A stretch of 64,000 nt of DNA. It comes from Crotalaria pallida (lineage: Eukaryota; Streptophyta; Magnoliopsida; Fabales; Fabaceae). The notes beneath the pieces are model-generated. The model saw nothing but the letters and a program-made list of their open reading frames with translations. It did no database searches and was not told where the DNA came from. This document shows positions 51,502 through 64,000 of this stretch, in pieces; the stretch's first letter is position 1, and the number at the start of each line of letters is the position of its first letter. The translations under genes were made by a program, and so were the position numbers. The stretch lies in assembly GCA_037953625.1 (NCBI GenBank), contig CM075656.1, positions 60,531,001 through 60,595,000 of the forward strand. The letters are read 5' to 3'.

Positions 51502-54500
51502 ACCATTAGTATGATCCTAAACAATTCTTGGTACCCCAAGGGACGCAGAGGGTGTAGCATGAGTCCTTGGATGTTCTAACAAGTGTAGAATGGTTATGAG
51601 AGTATTCTAAAGGCTTAGAATGGTCTAGGAATGTGTATAAGGACTTATAAGAACCATTAGAATGATCCTAATCATTGCTTGGTACCCCAAGGGACGTAGA
51701 GGGTGTAACATGAGTCCTTGGAGGTTCTAACAAGTGTAGAATGGTTATGAGAGTATTCTAAAGGCTTAGAATGGTCTAGGAATGTGTATAAGGACTTATA
51801 AGAACCATTAGAATGATCCTAATCATTGCTTGGTACCCCAAGGGACGTAGAGGGTGTAACATGAGTCCTTGGAGGTTCTAACAAGTGTAGAATGGTTATG
51901 AGAGTATTCTAAAGGCATAGAATGGTCTAGGAATGTGTATTAGGACTTATAAGAACCATTAGAATGATCCTAATCATTGCTTGGTACCCCAAGGGACGGA
52001 GAGGGTGTAACATGAGTCCTTGGAGGTTCTAACAAGTGTAGAATGGTTATGAGAGTATTCTAAAGACTTAGAATGGTCTAGGAATGTGTATTTTGACATA
52101 TAAGAACCATTTGAACAATCCAAAACTTTGCTTGGTACCCCAAGGGACGTAGAGGGAGTAGCATGAGTCCTTGGAGGTTCTAACAAGTGTAGAATGGTTA
52201 TGAGAGTATTCTAAAGGCTTAGAATGGTCTAGGAATGTGTATTAAGACATATACGAACATTTAGAATGACCCTAAACATTGCTTGGTACCCTAATGGACG
52301 TAAAGAGTGTAGGATGAGTCCTTGGAGGTTCTAACAAGTGTAGAATGGTTAAGAGAGTATTCTAAAGGCATAGAATGGTCTAGGAATGTGTATTAGGACT
52401 TATAAGAACCATTAGTATGATCCTAAACAATTCTTGGTACCCCAAGGGACGCAGAGGGTGTAGCATGAGTCCTTGGAGGTTCTAACAAGTGTAGAATGGT
52501 TATGAGAGTATTCTAAAGGCTTAGAATGGTCTAGGAATGTGATTAGGACTTAGAAGAACCATTAGAATGATCCTAAACATTGCTTGGTACCCCAAGGGAC
52601 GGAGAGGGTGTAACATGAGTCCTTGGAGGTTCTAACAAGTGTAGAATGGTTATGAGAGTATTCTAAAGACTTAGAATGGTCTAGGAATGTGTATTTTGAC
52701 ATATAAGAACCATTTGAATAATCCAAAACATTGCTTGGTACCCCAAGGGACGTAGAGGGTGTAGCATGAGTCCTTGGAGGTTCTAACAAGTGTAGAATGG
52801 TTATGAGAGTATTCTCAAGGCTTAGAATAGTCTAGGAATGTGTATTAAGACATATACGAACATTTAGAATGACCCTAAACATTGCTTGGTACCCTAATGG
52901 ACGTAAAGAGTGTAGGATGAGTCCTTGGAGGTTCTAACAAGTGTAGAATGGTTAAGAGAGTATTCTAAAGGCATAGAATGGTCTAGGAATGTGTATTAGG
53001 ACTTATAAGAACCATTAGTATGATCCTAAACAATTCTTGGTACCCCAAGGGACGCAGAGGGTGTAGCATGAGTCCTTGGATGTTCTAACAAGTGTAGAAT
53101 GGTTATGAGAGTATTCTAAAGGCTTAGAATGGTCTAGGAATGTGTATAAGGACTTATAAGAACCATTAGAATGATCCTAATCATTGCTTGGTACCCCAAG
53201 GGACGTATAACATGAGTCCTTGGAGGTTCTAACAAGTGTAGAATGGTTATGAGAGTATTCTAAAGGCTTAGAATGGTCTAGGAATGTGTATAAGGACTTA
53301 TAAGAACCATTAGAATGATCCTAATCATTGCTTGGTACCCCAAGGGACGTAGAGGGTGTAACATGAGTCCTTGGAGGTTCTAACAAGTGTAGAATGGTTA
53401 TGAGAGTATTCTAAAGGCATAGAATGGTCTAGGAATGTGTATTAGGACTTATAAGAACCATTAGAATGATCCTAATCATTGCTTGGTACCCCAAGGGACG
53501 GAGAGGGTGTAACATGAGTCCTTGGAGGTTCTAACAAGTGTAGAATGGTTATGAGAGTATTCTAAAGACTTAGAATGGTCTAGGAATGTGTATTTTGACA
53601 TATAAGAACCATTTGAATAATCCAAAACATTGCTTGGTACCCCATGGGACGTAGAGGGTGTAGCATGAGTCCTTGGAGGTTCTAACAAGTGTAGAATGGT
53701 TATGAGAGTATTCTAAAGGCTTAGAATGGTCTAGGAATGTGTATTAAGACATATACGAACATTTAGAATGACCCTAAACATTGCTTGGTACCCTAATGGA
53801 CGTAAAGAGTGTAGGATGAGTCCTTGGAGGTTCTAACAAGTGTAGAATGGTTAAGAGAGTATTCTAAAGGCATAGAATGGTCTAGGAATGTGTATTAGGA
53901 CTTATAAGAACCATTAGTATGATCCTAAACAATTCTTGGTACCCCAAGGGACGCAGAGGGTGTAGCATGAGTCCTTGGAGGTTCTAACAAGTGTAGAATG
54001 GTTATGAGAGTATTCTAAAGGCTTAGAATGGTCTAGGAAAGTGATTAGGACTTAGAAGAACCATTAGAATGATCCTAAACATTGCTTGGTACCCCAAGGG
54101 ACGGAGAGGGTGTAACATGAGTCCTTGGAGGTTCTAACAAGTGTAGAATGGTTATGAGAGTATTCTAAAGACTTAGAATGGTCTAGGAATGTGTATTTTG
54201 ACATATAAGAACCATTTGAATAATCCAAAACATTGCTTGGTACCCCAAGGGACGTAGAGGGTGTAGCATGAGTCCTTGGAGGTTCTAACAAGTGTAGAAT
54301 GGTTATGAGAGTATTCTAAAGGCTTAGAATGGTCTAGGAATGTGTATTAAGACATATACGAACATTTAGAATGACCCTAAACATTGCTTGGTACCCTAAT
54401 GGACGTAAAGAGTGTAGGATGAGTCCTTGGAGGTTCTAACAAGTGTAGAATGGTTAAGAGAGTATTCTAAAGGCATAGAATGGTCTAGGAATGTGTATTA

Positions 54501-57500
54501 GGACTTATAAGAACCATTAGTATGATCCTAAACAATTCTTGGTACCCCTAGGGACGCAGAGGGTGTAGCATGAGTCCTTGGAGGTTCTAACAAGTGTTGA
54601 ATGGTTATGAGAGTATTCTAAAGGCTTAGAATGGTCTAGGAATGTGTATAAGGACTTATAAGAACCATTAGAATGATCCTAATCATTGCTTGGTACCCCA
54701 AGGGACGTAGAGGGTGTAACATGAGTCCTTGGAGGTTCTAACAAGTGTAGAATGGTTATGAGAGTATTCTAAAGGCTTAGAATGGTCTAGGAATGTGTAT
54801 AAGGACTTATAAGAACCATTAGAATGATCCTAATCATTGCTTGGTACCCCAAGGGACGTAGAGGGTGTAACATGAGTCCTTGGAGGTTCTAACAAGTGTA
54901 GAATGGTTATGAGAGTATTCTAAAGGCATAGAATGGTCTAGGAATGTGTATTAGGACTTATAAGAACCATTAGTATGATCCTAAACAATTCTTGGTACCC
55001 CAAGGGACGCAGAGGGTGTAGCATGAGTCCTTGGAGGTTCTAACAAGTGTAGAATGGTTATGAGAGTATTCTAAAGGCTTAGAATGGTCTAGGAATGTGA
55101 TTAGGACTTAGAAGAACCATTAGAATGATCCTAAACATTGCTTGGTACCCCAAGGGACGGAGAGGGTGTAACATGAGTCCTTGGAGGTTCTAACAAGTGT
55201 AGAATGGTTATGAGAGTATTCTAAAGACTTAGAATGGTCTAGGAATGTGTATTTTGACATATAAGAACCATTTGAATAATCCAAAACATTGCTTGGTACC
55301 CCAAGGGACGTAGAGGGTGTAGCATGAGTCCTTGGAGGTTCTAACAAGTGTAGAATGGTTATGAGAGTATTCTAAAGGCTTAGAATGGTCTAGGAATGTG
55401 TATTAAGACATATACGAACATTTAGAATGACCCTAAACATTGCTTGGTACCCTAATGGACGTAAAGAGTGTAGGATGAGTCCTTGGAGGTTCTAACAAGT
55501 GTAGAATGGTTAAGAGAGTATTCTAAAGGCATAGAATGGTCTAGGAATGTGTATTAGGACTTATAAGAACCATTAGTATGATCCTAAACAATTCTTGGTA
55601 CCCCAAGGGACGCAGAGGGTGTAACATGAGTCCTTGGAGGTTCTAACAAGTGTTGAATGGTTATGAGAGTATTCTAAAGGCTTAGAATGGTCTAGGAATG
55701 TGTATAAGGACTTATAAGAACCATTAGAATGATCCTAATCATTGCTTGGTACCCCAAGGGACGTAGAGGGTGTAACATGAGTCCTTGGAGGTTCTAACAA
55801 GTGTAGAATGGTTATGAGAGTATTCTAAAGGCTTAGAATGGTCTAGGAATGTGTATAAGGACTTATAAGAACCATTAGAATGATCCTAATCATTGCTTGG
55901 TACCCCAAGGGACGTAGAGGGTGTAACATGAGTCCTTGGAGGTTCTAACAAGTGTAGAATGGTTATGAGAGTATTCTAAAGGCATAGAATGGTCTAGGAA
56001 TGTGTATTAGGACTTATAAGAACCATTAGTATGATCCTAAACAATTCTTGGTACCCCAAGGGACGCAGAGGGTGTAGCATGAGTCCTTGGATGTTCTAAC
56101 AAGTGTAGAATGGTTATGAGAGTATTCTAAAGGCTTAGAATGGTCTAGGAATGTGTATAAGGACTTATAAGAACCATTAGAATGATCCTAATCATTGCTT
56201 GGTACCCCAAGGGACGTAGAGGGTGTAACATGAGTCCTTGGAGGTTCTAACAAGTGTAGAATGGTTATGAGAGTATTCTAAAGGCTTAGAATGGTCTAGG
56301 AATGTGTATAAGGACTTATAAGAACCATTAGAATGATCCTAATCATTGCTTGGTACCCCAAGGGACGTAGAGGGTGTAACATGAGTCCTTGGAGGTTCTA
56401 ACAAGTGTAGAATGGTTATGAGAGTATTCTAAAGGCATAGAATGGTCTAGGAATGTGTATTAGGACTTATAAGAACCATTAGAATGATCCTAATCATTGC
56501 TTGGTACCCCAAGGGACGGAGAGGGTGTAACATGAGTCCTTGGAGGTTCTAACAAGTGTAGAATGGTTATGAGAGTATTCTAAAGACTTAGAATGGTCTA
56601 GGAATGTGTATTTTGACATATAAGAACCATTTGAACAATCCAAAACTTTGCTTGGTACCCCAAGGGACGTAGAGGGAGTAGCATGAGTCCTTGGAGGTTC
56701 TAACAAGTGTAGAATGGTTATGAGAGTATTCTAAAGGCTTAGAATGGTCTAGGAATGTGTATTAAGACATATACGAACATTTAGAATGACCCTAAACATT
56801 GCTTGGTACCCTAATGGACGTAAAGAGTGTAGGATGAGTCCTTGGAGGTTCTAACAAGTGTAGAATGGTTAAGAGAGTATTCTAAAGGCATAGAATGGTC
56901 TAGGAATGTGTATTAGGACTTATAAGAACCATTAGTATGATCCTAAACAATTCTTGGTACCCCAAGGGACGCAGAGGGTGTAGCATGAGTCCTTGGAGGT
57001 TCTAACAAGTGTAGAATGGTTATGAGAGTATTCTAAAGGCTTAGAATGGTCTAGGAATGTGATTAGGACTTAGAAGAACCATTAGAATGATCCTAAACAT
57101 TGCTTGGTACCCCAAGGGACGGAGAGGGTGTAACATGAGTCCTTGGAGGTTCTAACAAGTGTAGAATGGTTATGAGAGTATTCTAAAGACTTAGAATGGT
57201 CTAGGAATGTGTATTTTGACATATAAGAACCATTTGAATAATCCAAAACATTGCTTGGTACCCCAAGGGACGTAGAGGGTGTAGCATGAGTCCTTGGAGG
57301 TTCTAACAAGTGTAGAATGGTTATGAGAGTATTCTAAAGGCTTAGAATAGTCTAGGAATGTGTATTAAGACATATACGAACATTTAGAATGACCCTAAAC
57401 ATTGCTTGGTACCCTAATGGACGTAAAGAGTGTAGGATGAGTCCTTGGAGGTTCTAACAAGTGTAGAATGGTTAAGAGAGTATTCTAAAGGCATAGAATG

Positions 57501-59615
57501 GTCTAGGAATGTGTATTAGGACTTATAAGAACCATTAGTATGATCCTAAACAATTCTTGGTACCCCAAGGGACGCAGAGGGTGTAGCATGAGTCCTTGGA
57601 TGTTCTAACAAGTGTAGAATGGTTATGAGAGTATTCTAAAGGCTTAGAATGGTCTAGGAATGTGTATAAGGACTTATAAGAACCATTAGAATGATCCTAA
57701 TCATTGCTTGGTACCCCAAGGGACGTAGAGGGTGTAACATGAGTCCTTGGAGGTTCTAACAAGTGTAGAATGGTTATGAGAGTATTCTAAAGGCTTAGAA
57801 TGGTCTAGGAATGTGTATAAGGACTTATAAGAACCATTAGAATGATCCTAATCATTGCTTGGTACCCCAAGGGACGTAGAGGGTGTAACATGAGTCCTTG
57901 GAGGTTCTAACAAGTGTAGAATGGTTATGAGAGTATTCTAAAGGCATAGAATGGTCTAGGAATGTGTATTAGGACTTATAAGAACCATTAGAATGATCCT
58001 AATCATTGCTTGGTACCCCAAGGGACGGAGAGGGTGTAACATGAGTCCTTGGAGGTTCTAACAAGTGTAGAATGGTTATGAGAGTATTCTAAAGACTTAG
58101 AATGGTCTAGGAATGTGTATTTTGACATATAAGAACCATTTGAATAATCCAAAACATTGCTTGGTACCCCATGGGACGTAGAGGGTGTAGCATGAGTCCT
58201 TGGAGGTTCTAACAAGTGTAGAATGGTTATGAGAGTATTCTAAAGGCTTAGAATGGTCTAGGAATGTGTATTAAGACATATACGAACATTTAGAATGACC
58301 CTAAACATTGCTTGGTACCCTAATGGACGTAAAGAGTGTAGGATGAGTCCTTGGAGGTTCTAACAAGTGTAGAATGGTTAAGAGAGTATTCTAAAGGCAT
58401 AGAATGGTCTAGGAATGTGTATTAGGACTTATAAGAACCATTAGTATGATCCTAAACAATTCTTGGTACCCCAAGGGACGCAGAGGGTGTAGCATGAGTC
58501 CTTGGAGGTTCTAACAAGTGTAGAATGGTTATGAGAGTATTCTAAAGGCTTAGAATGGTCTAGGAAAGTGATTAGGACTTAGAAGAACCATTAGAATGAT
58601 CCTAAACATTGCTTGGTACCCCAAGGGACGGAGAGGGTGTAACATGAGTCCTTGGAGGTTCTAACAAGTGTAGAATGGTTATGAGAGTATTCTAAAGACT
58701 TAGAATGGTCTAGGAATGTGTATTTTGACATATAAGAACCATTTGAATAATCCAAAACATTGCTTGGTACCCCAAGGGACGTAGAGGGTGTAGCATGAGT
58801 CCTTGGAGGTTCTAACAAGTGTAGAATGGTTATGAGAGTATTCTAAAGGCTTAGAATGGTCTAGGAATGTGTATTAAGACATATACGAACATTTAGAATG
58901 ACCCTAAACATTGCTTGGTACCCTAATGGACGTAAAGAGTGTAGGATGAGTCCTTGGAGGTTCTAACAAGTGTAGAATGGTTAAGAGAGTATTCTAAAGG
59001 CATAGAATGGTCTAGGAATGTGTATTAGGACTTATAAGAACCATTAGTATGATCCTAAACAATTCTTGGTACCCCTAGGGACGCAGAGGGTGTAGCATGA
59101 GTCCTTGGAGGTTCTAACAAGTGTTGAATGGTTATGAGAGTATTCTAAAGGCTTAGAATGGTCTAGGAATGTGTATAAGGACTTATAAGAACCATTAGAA
59201 TGATCCTAATCATTGCTTGGTACCCCAAGGGACGTAGAGGGTGTAACATGAGTCCTTGGAGGTTCTAACAAGTGTAGAATGGTTATGAGAGTATTCTAAA
59301 GGCTTAGAATGGTCTAGGAATGTGTATAAGGACTTATAAGAACCATTAGAATGATCCTAATCATTGCTTGGTACCCCAAGGGACGTAGAGGGTGTAACAT
59401 GAGTCCTTGGAGGTTCTAACAAGTGTAGAATGGTTATGAGAGTATTCTAAAGGCATAGAATGGTCTAGGAATGTGTATTAGGACTTATAAGAACCATTAG
59501 TATGATCCTAAACAATTCTTGGTACCCCAAGGGACGCAGAGGGTGTAGCATGAGTCCTTGGAGGTTCTAACAAGTGTAGAATGGTTATGAGAGTATTCTA
59601 AAGGCTTAGAATGGT
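51502..59615 (+). repeat. Super-HOR duplication at 4520/4527-bp offset
   Basis: About 51502-55090 recurs at about 56022-59615. The offset is 4520 bp before and 4527 bp after the 7-bp deletion near 53207, which is therefore private to the first copy. Shared markers are GGATGTTC, GAGGGAGTAGC, CCCCATGGG (about 53641 and 58168), TAGGAAAGTGATTAGG (about 54036 and 58563), CCCCTAGGG (about 54545 and 59072) and GTGTTGAATGG. 4527 bp is exactly three 10-mer HORs. Confidence 0.88.
53195..53215 (+). other. 7-bp deletion in a HOR copy
   Basis: Here GGACGTA runs directly into TAACATGAG, whereas the sister HOR copies have GAGGGTG (or an equivalent 7 bases) in between. It shortens HOR block 3 to 1502 bp. 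It is absent from the later copy at 56475-57983. Confidence 0.9.
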
Positions 59616-62600
59616 CGAGGAATGTGTATAAGGACTTATAAGAACCATTAGAATGATCCTAAACATTGCTTGGTACCCCAAGGGACGTAGAGGGTGTAAC
59701 ATGAGTCCTTGGAGGTTCTAACAAGTGTAGAATGGTTATGAGAGTATTCTAAAGACTTAGAATGGTCTAGGAATGTGTATTTTGACATATAAGAACTATT
59801 TGAACAATCCAAAACATTGCTTGGTACCCCAAGGGACGCAGAGGGTGTAGCATGAGTCCTTGGAGGTTCTAACAAGTGTAGAATGGTTATGAGAGTATTC
59901 TAAAGGCTTAGAATGGTCTAGGAATGTGTATTAGGACTTATAAGAACCATTAGAATGATCCTAAACATTGCTTGGTACCCCAAGGGACGTAGAGGGTGTA
60001 ACATGAGTCCTTGGAGGTTCTAACAAGTGTAGAATGGTTATGAGAGTATTCTAAAGACTTAGAATGGTCTAGGAATGTGTATTTTGACATATAAGAACCA
60101 TTTGAACAATCCAAAACATTGCTTGGTACCCAAAGGGACGTAGAGGGTGTAGCATGAGTCCTTGGAGGTTCTAACAAGTGTAGAATGGTTATGAGAGTAT
60201 TCTAAAGACTTAGAATGGTCTAGGAATGTGTATTTTGACATATAAGAACTATTTGAACAATCCAAAACATTGCTTGGTACCCCAAGGGACGTAGAGGGTG
60301 TAGCATGAGTCCTTGGAGGTTCTAACAAGTGTAGAATGGTTATGAGAGTATTCTAAAGGCTTAGAATGGTCTAGGAATGTGTATTAGGACTTATAAGAAC
60401 CATTAGAATGATCCTAAACATTGCTTGGTACCCCAAGGGACGTAGAGGGTGTAACATGAGTCCTTGGAGGTTCTAACAAGTGTAGAATGGTTATGAGAGT
60501 ATTCTAAAGACTTAGAATGGTCTAGGAATGTGTATTTTGACATATAAGAACCATTTGAACAATCCAAAACATTGCTCGGTACCCCAAGGGACGTAGAGGG
60601 TGTAGCATGAGTCCTTGGAGGTTCTAACAAGTGTAGAATGGTTATGAGAGTATTCTAAAGGCTTAGAATGGTCTAGGAATGTGTATTAAGACATATACGA
60701 ACATTTAGAATGACCCTAAACATTGCTTGGTACCCTAATGGACGTAAAGAGTGTAGGATGAGTCCTTGGAGGTTCTAACAAGTGTAGAATGGTTAAGAGA
60801 GTATTCTAAAGGCTTAGAATGGTCTAGGAATGTGTATTACGACTTATAAGAACCATTAGTATGATCCTAAACAATTCTTGGTACCCCAAGGGACGCAGAG
60901 GGTGTAGCATGAGTCCTTGGAGGTTCTAACAAGTGTAGAATGGTTATGAGAGTATTCTAAAGGCTTAGAATGGTCTAGGAATGTGATTAGGACTTAGAAG
61001 AACCATTAGAATGATCCTAAACATTGCTTGGTACCCCAAGGGACGGAGAGGGTGTAACATGAGTCCTTGGAGGTTCTAACAAGTGTAGAATGGTTATGAG
61101 AGTATTCTAAAGACTTAGAATGGTCTAGGAATGTGTATTTTGACATATAAGAACCATTTGAATAATCCAAAACATTGCTTGGTACCCCAAGGGACGTAGA
61201 GGGTGTAGCATGAGTCCTTGGAGGTTCTAACAAGTGTAGAATGGTTATGAGAGTATTCTAAAGGCTTAGAATGGTCTAGGAATGTGTATTAAGACATATA
61301 CAAACATTTAGAATGACCCTAAACATTGCTTGGTACCCTAATGGACGTAAAGTGTGTAGGATGAGTCCTTGGAGGTTCTAACAAGTGTAGAATGGTTAAG
61401 AGAGTATTCTAAAGGCATAGAATGGTCTAGGAATGTGTATTAGGACTTATAAGAACCATTAGTATGATCCTAAACAATTCTTGGTACCCCAAGGGACGCA
61501 GAGGGTGTAGCATGAGTCCTTGGAGGTTCTAACAAGTGTAGAATGGTTATGAGAGTATTCTAAAGGCTTAGAATGGTCTAGGAATGTGTATAAGGACTTA
61601 TAAGAACCATTAGAATGATCCTAATCATTGCTTGGTACCGCAAGGGACGTAGAGGGTGAAACATGAGTCCTTGGAGGTTCTAACAAGTGTAGAATGGTTA
61701 TGAGAGTATTCTAAAGGCTTAGAATGGTCTAGGAATGTGTATAAGGACTTATAAGAACCATTAGAATGATCCTAATCATTGCTTGGTACCCCAAGGGACG
61801 TAGAGGGTGTAACATGAGTCCTTGGAGGTTCTAACAAGTGTAGAATGGTTATGAGAGTATTCTAAAGGCATAGAATGGTCTAGGAATGTGTATTAGGACT
61901 TATAAGAACCATTAGTATGATCATAAACAATTCTTGGTACCCCAAGGGACGCAGAGGGTGTAGCATGAGTCCTTGGAGGTTCTAACAAGTGTAGAATGGT
62001 TATGAGAGTATTCTAAAGGCTTAGAATGGTCTAGGAATGTGTATAAGGACTTATAAGAACCATTAGAATGATCCTAAACATTGCTTGGTACCCCAAGGGA
62101 CGTAGAGGGTGTAACATGAGTCCTTGGAGGTTCTAACAAGTGTAGAATGGTTATGAGAGTATTCTAAAGACTTAGAATGGTCTAGGAATGTGTATTTTGA
62201 CATATAAGAACTATTTGAACAATCCAAAACATTGCTTGGTACCCCAAGGGACGTGGAGGGTGTAGCATGAGTCCTTGGAGGTTCTAACAAGTGTAGAATG
62301 GTTATGAGAGTATTCTAAAGGCTTAGAATGGTCTAGGAATGTGTATTAGGACTTATAAGAACCATTAGAATGATCCTAAACATTGCTTGGTACCCCAAGG
62401 GACGTAGAGGGTGTAACATGAGTCCTTGGAGGTTCTAACAAGTGTAGAATGGTTATGAGAGTATTCTAAAGACTTAGAATGGTCTAGGAATGTATATAAG
62501 GACTTATAAGAACCATTAGAATGATCCTAATCATTGCTTGGTACCCCAAGGGACGTAGAGGGTGTAACATGAGTCCTTGGAGGTTCTAACAAGTGTAGAA

Positions 62601-64000
62601 TGGTTATGAGAGTATTCTAAAGGCATAGAATGGTCTAGGAATGTGTATTAGGACTTATAAGAACCATTAGTATGATCCTAAACAATTCTTGCTACCCCAA
62701 GGGACGCAGAGGGTGTAGCATGAGTCCTTGGAGGTTCTAACAAGTGTAGAATGGTTATGAGAGTATTCTAAAGGCTTAGAATGGTCGAGGAATGTGTATA
62801 AGGACTTATAAGAACCATTAGAATGATCCTAAACATTGCTTGGTACCCCAAGGGACGTAGAGGGTGTAACATGAGTCCTTGGAGGTTCTAACAAGTGTAG
62901 AATGGTTATGAGAGTATTCTAAAGACTTAGAATGGTCTAGGAATGTGTATTTTGACATATAAGAACTATTTGAACAATCCAAAACATTGCTTGGTACCCC
63001 AAGGGACGCAGAGGGTGTAGCATGAGTCCTTGGAGGTTCTAACAAGTGTAGAATGGTTATGAGAGTATTCTAAAGGCTTAGAATGGTCTAGGAATGTGTA
63101 TTAGGACTTATAAGAACCATTAGAATGATCCTAAACATTGCTTGGTACCCCAAGGGACGTAGAGGGTGTAACATGAGTCCTTGGAGGTTCTAACAAGTGT
63201 AGAATGGTTATGAGAGTATTCTAAAGACTTAGAATGGTCTAGGAATGTGTATTTTGACATATAAGAACCATTTGAACAATCCAAAACATTGCTTGGTACC
63301 CAAAGGGACGTAGAGGGTGTAGCATGAATCCTTGGAGGTTGTAACAAGTGTAGAATGGTTATGAGAGTATTCTAAAGACTTAGAATGGTCTAGGAATGTG
63401 TATTTTGACATATAAGAACTATTTGAACAATCCAAAACATTGCTTGGTACCCCAAGGGACGTAGAGGGTGTAGCATGAGTCCTTGGAGGTTCTAACAAGT
63501 GTAGAATGGTTATGAGAGTATTCTAAAGGCTTAGAATGGTCTAGGAATGTGTATTAGGACTTATAAGAACCATTAGAATGATCCGAAACATTGCTTGGTA
63601 CCCCAAGGGACGTAGAGGGTGTAACATGAGTCCTTGGAGGTTCTAACAAGTGTAGAATGGTGGTTATGAGAGTATTCTAAAGACTTAGAATGGTCTAGGA
63701 ATGTGTATTTTGACATATAAGAACCATTTGAACAATCCGAAACTTTGCTTGGTACCCCAAGGGACGTAGAGGGTGTAGCATAAGTCCTTGGAGGTTCTAA
63801 CAAGTGTAGAATGGTTATAAGAGTATTCTAAAGGCTTAGAATGGTCTAGGAATGTGTATTAAGACATATACGAACATTTAGAATGACCCTAAACATTGCT
63901 TGGTACCCTAATGGACGTAAAGAGTGTAGGATGAGTCCTTGGAGGTTCTAACAAGTGTAGAATGGTTAAGAGAGTATTCTAAAGGCTTAGAATGGTCTAG
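59330..64000 (+). repeat. Segment duplicated at 3170-bp offset, cut by window end
   Basis: About 59330-60827 recurs at about 62500-64000. Markers are GGTCGAGG (59614 and 62784), a T4 monomer with GACGCAG (about 59835 and 63005), and GGTACCCAAAGGG (about 60125 and 63295). The second copy has a 3-bp insertion GGTGGTTATG at about 63660, so the offset becomes 3173. The duplication continues past the right edge of the window. Confidence 0.88.

Larger units (their letters stand above)
48937..59492 (+). repeat. 10-mer HOR array, 1509-bp period, seven blocks
   Basis: HOR blocks start at 48937, 50446, 51955, 53457, 54966, 56475 and 57984. The order of ten monomers is T2(GACGGAG)-T4-T5-T3-T1-T4-T5-T3-T2-T2. 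Nine are 151 bp and the fourth is 150 bp, giving 1509 bp. Block 3 is 1502 bp because of a 7-bp deletion near 53207. Block 5 is rearranged: monomers 4-10 (54966-56021) followed by monomers 8-10 (56022-56474). This is the most regular part of the window. Identity between blocks is very high by eye; exact percentages were not computed. Confidence 0.93.
15283..64000 (+). repeat. Satellite array block 3, forward, HOR-organised and homogenised
   Basis: About 323 forward copies of the monomer continuing to the right edge. Five monomer types recur in fixed orders to give higher-order repeats, which are listed separately. Neighbouring HOR copies differ by only scattered substitutions and rare small indels, so homogenisation is much stronger than in block 1. 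The T5 type is seen once near 16.5 kb and then, as far as I could trace, not again until about 41.2 kb. After that it recurs regularly, so the block itself has at least two compositional zones. No non-satellite insertion was seen. Confidence 0.97.

Noticed and set aside
1..64000. CRISPR array, because of the direct repeats at regular spacing
   Set aside because: The repeated unit fills the whole 151 bp with no unique spacers, and no cas genes are present. It is satellite DNA.

Overview
The whole 64 kb window is one uninterrupted satellite-DNA array. It holds about 424 head-to-tail copies of a monomer of about 151 bp (consensus roughly 40% G+C). I see no gene, RNA gene, transposon, CRISPR array, origin or unique sequence anywhere. 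A long, homogeneous, A+T-leaning array with higher-order repeats and orientation switches is typical of a eukaryotic centromeric, pericentromeric, knob-like or B-chromosome satellite. I do not recognise the monomer and cannot name the organism or kingdom from sequence alone.

Layout. Block 1 (1-10086) runs in the orientation I call forward; reference monomer 756-906, starting ACCATTAGAATG. Block 2 (10087-15282) is the same satellite in reverse orientation. Block 3 (15283-64000) is forward again. The switch at 10086/10087 is an abrupt head-to-head join. The switch at 15282/15283 is a fold-back centre with a 6-nt spacer. Blocks 1 and 2 share diagnostic variants and are the more heterogeneous part. 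Block 3 is progressively more homogenised and organised into higher-order repeats (HORs).

Monomer types. Five recurrent types (T1-T5, defined by the bases around the monomer start and around the GGTACC site) explain most of block 3. Their order forms nested HORs: a 1960-bp tandem duplication (about 20.05-23.97 kb), a 4-mer of 604 bp (30.2-32.8 kb), a 2110-bp duplication (35.8-39.9 kb), a 4-mer T1-T4-T5-T3 of 603 bp (40.9-42.75 kb), and a regular 10-mer of 1509 bp with seven consecutive blocks (48937-59492). Copies of these copies exist at offsets 6189, 4527, 3322 and 3170 bp, which is the signature of repeated unequal exchange or replication-slippage amplification.

Coding potential. The only open frames are about 70-104 codons, recur once per HOR, begin at TTG codons of the repeat and simply translate about 1.5 monomers. 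They are satellite artefacts, not proteins. The items of biological interest are structural: the two inversion junctions, the nested HORs and recombinant monomers, the dyad symmetries inside the monomer, and the partition of the monomer into conserved and variable segments.
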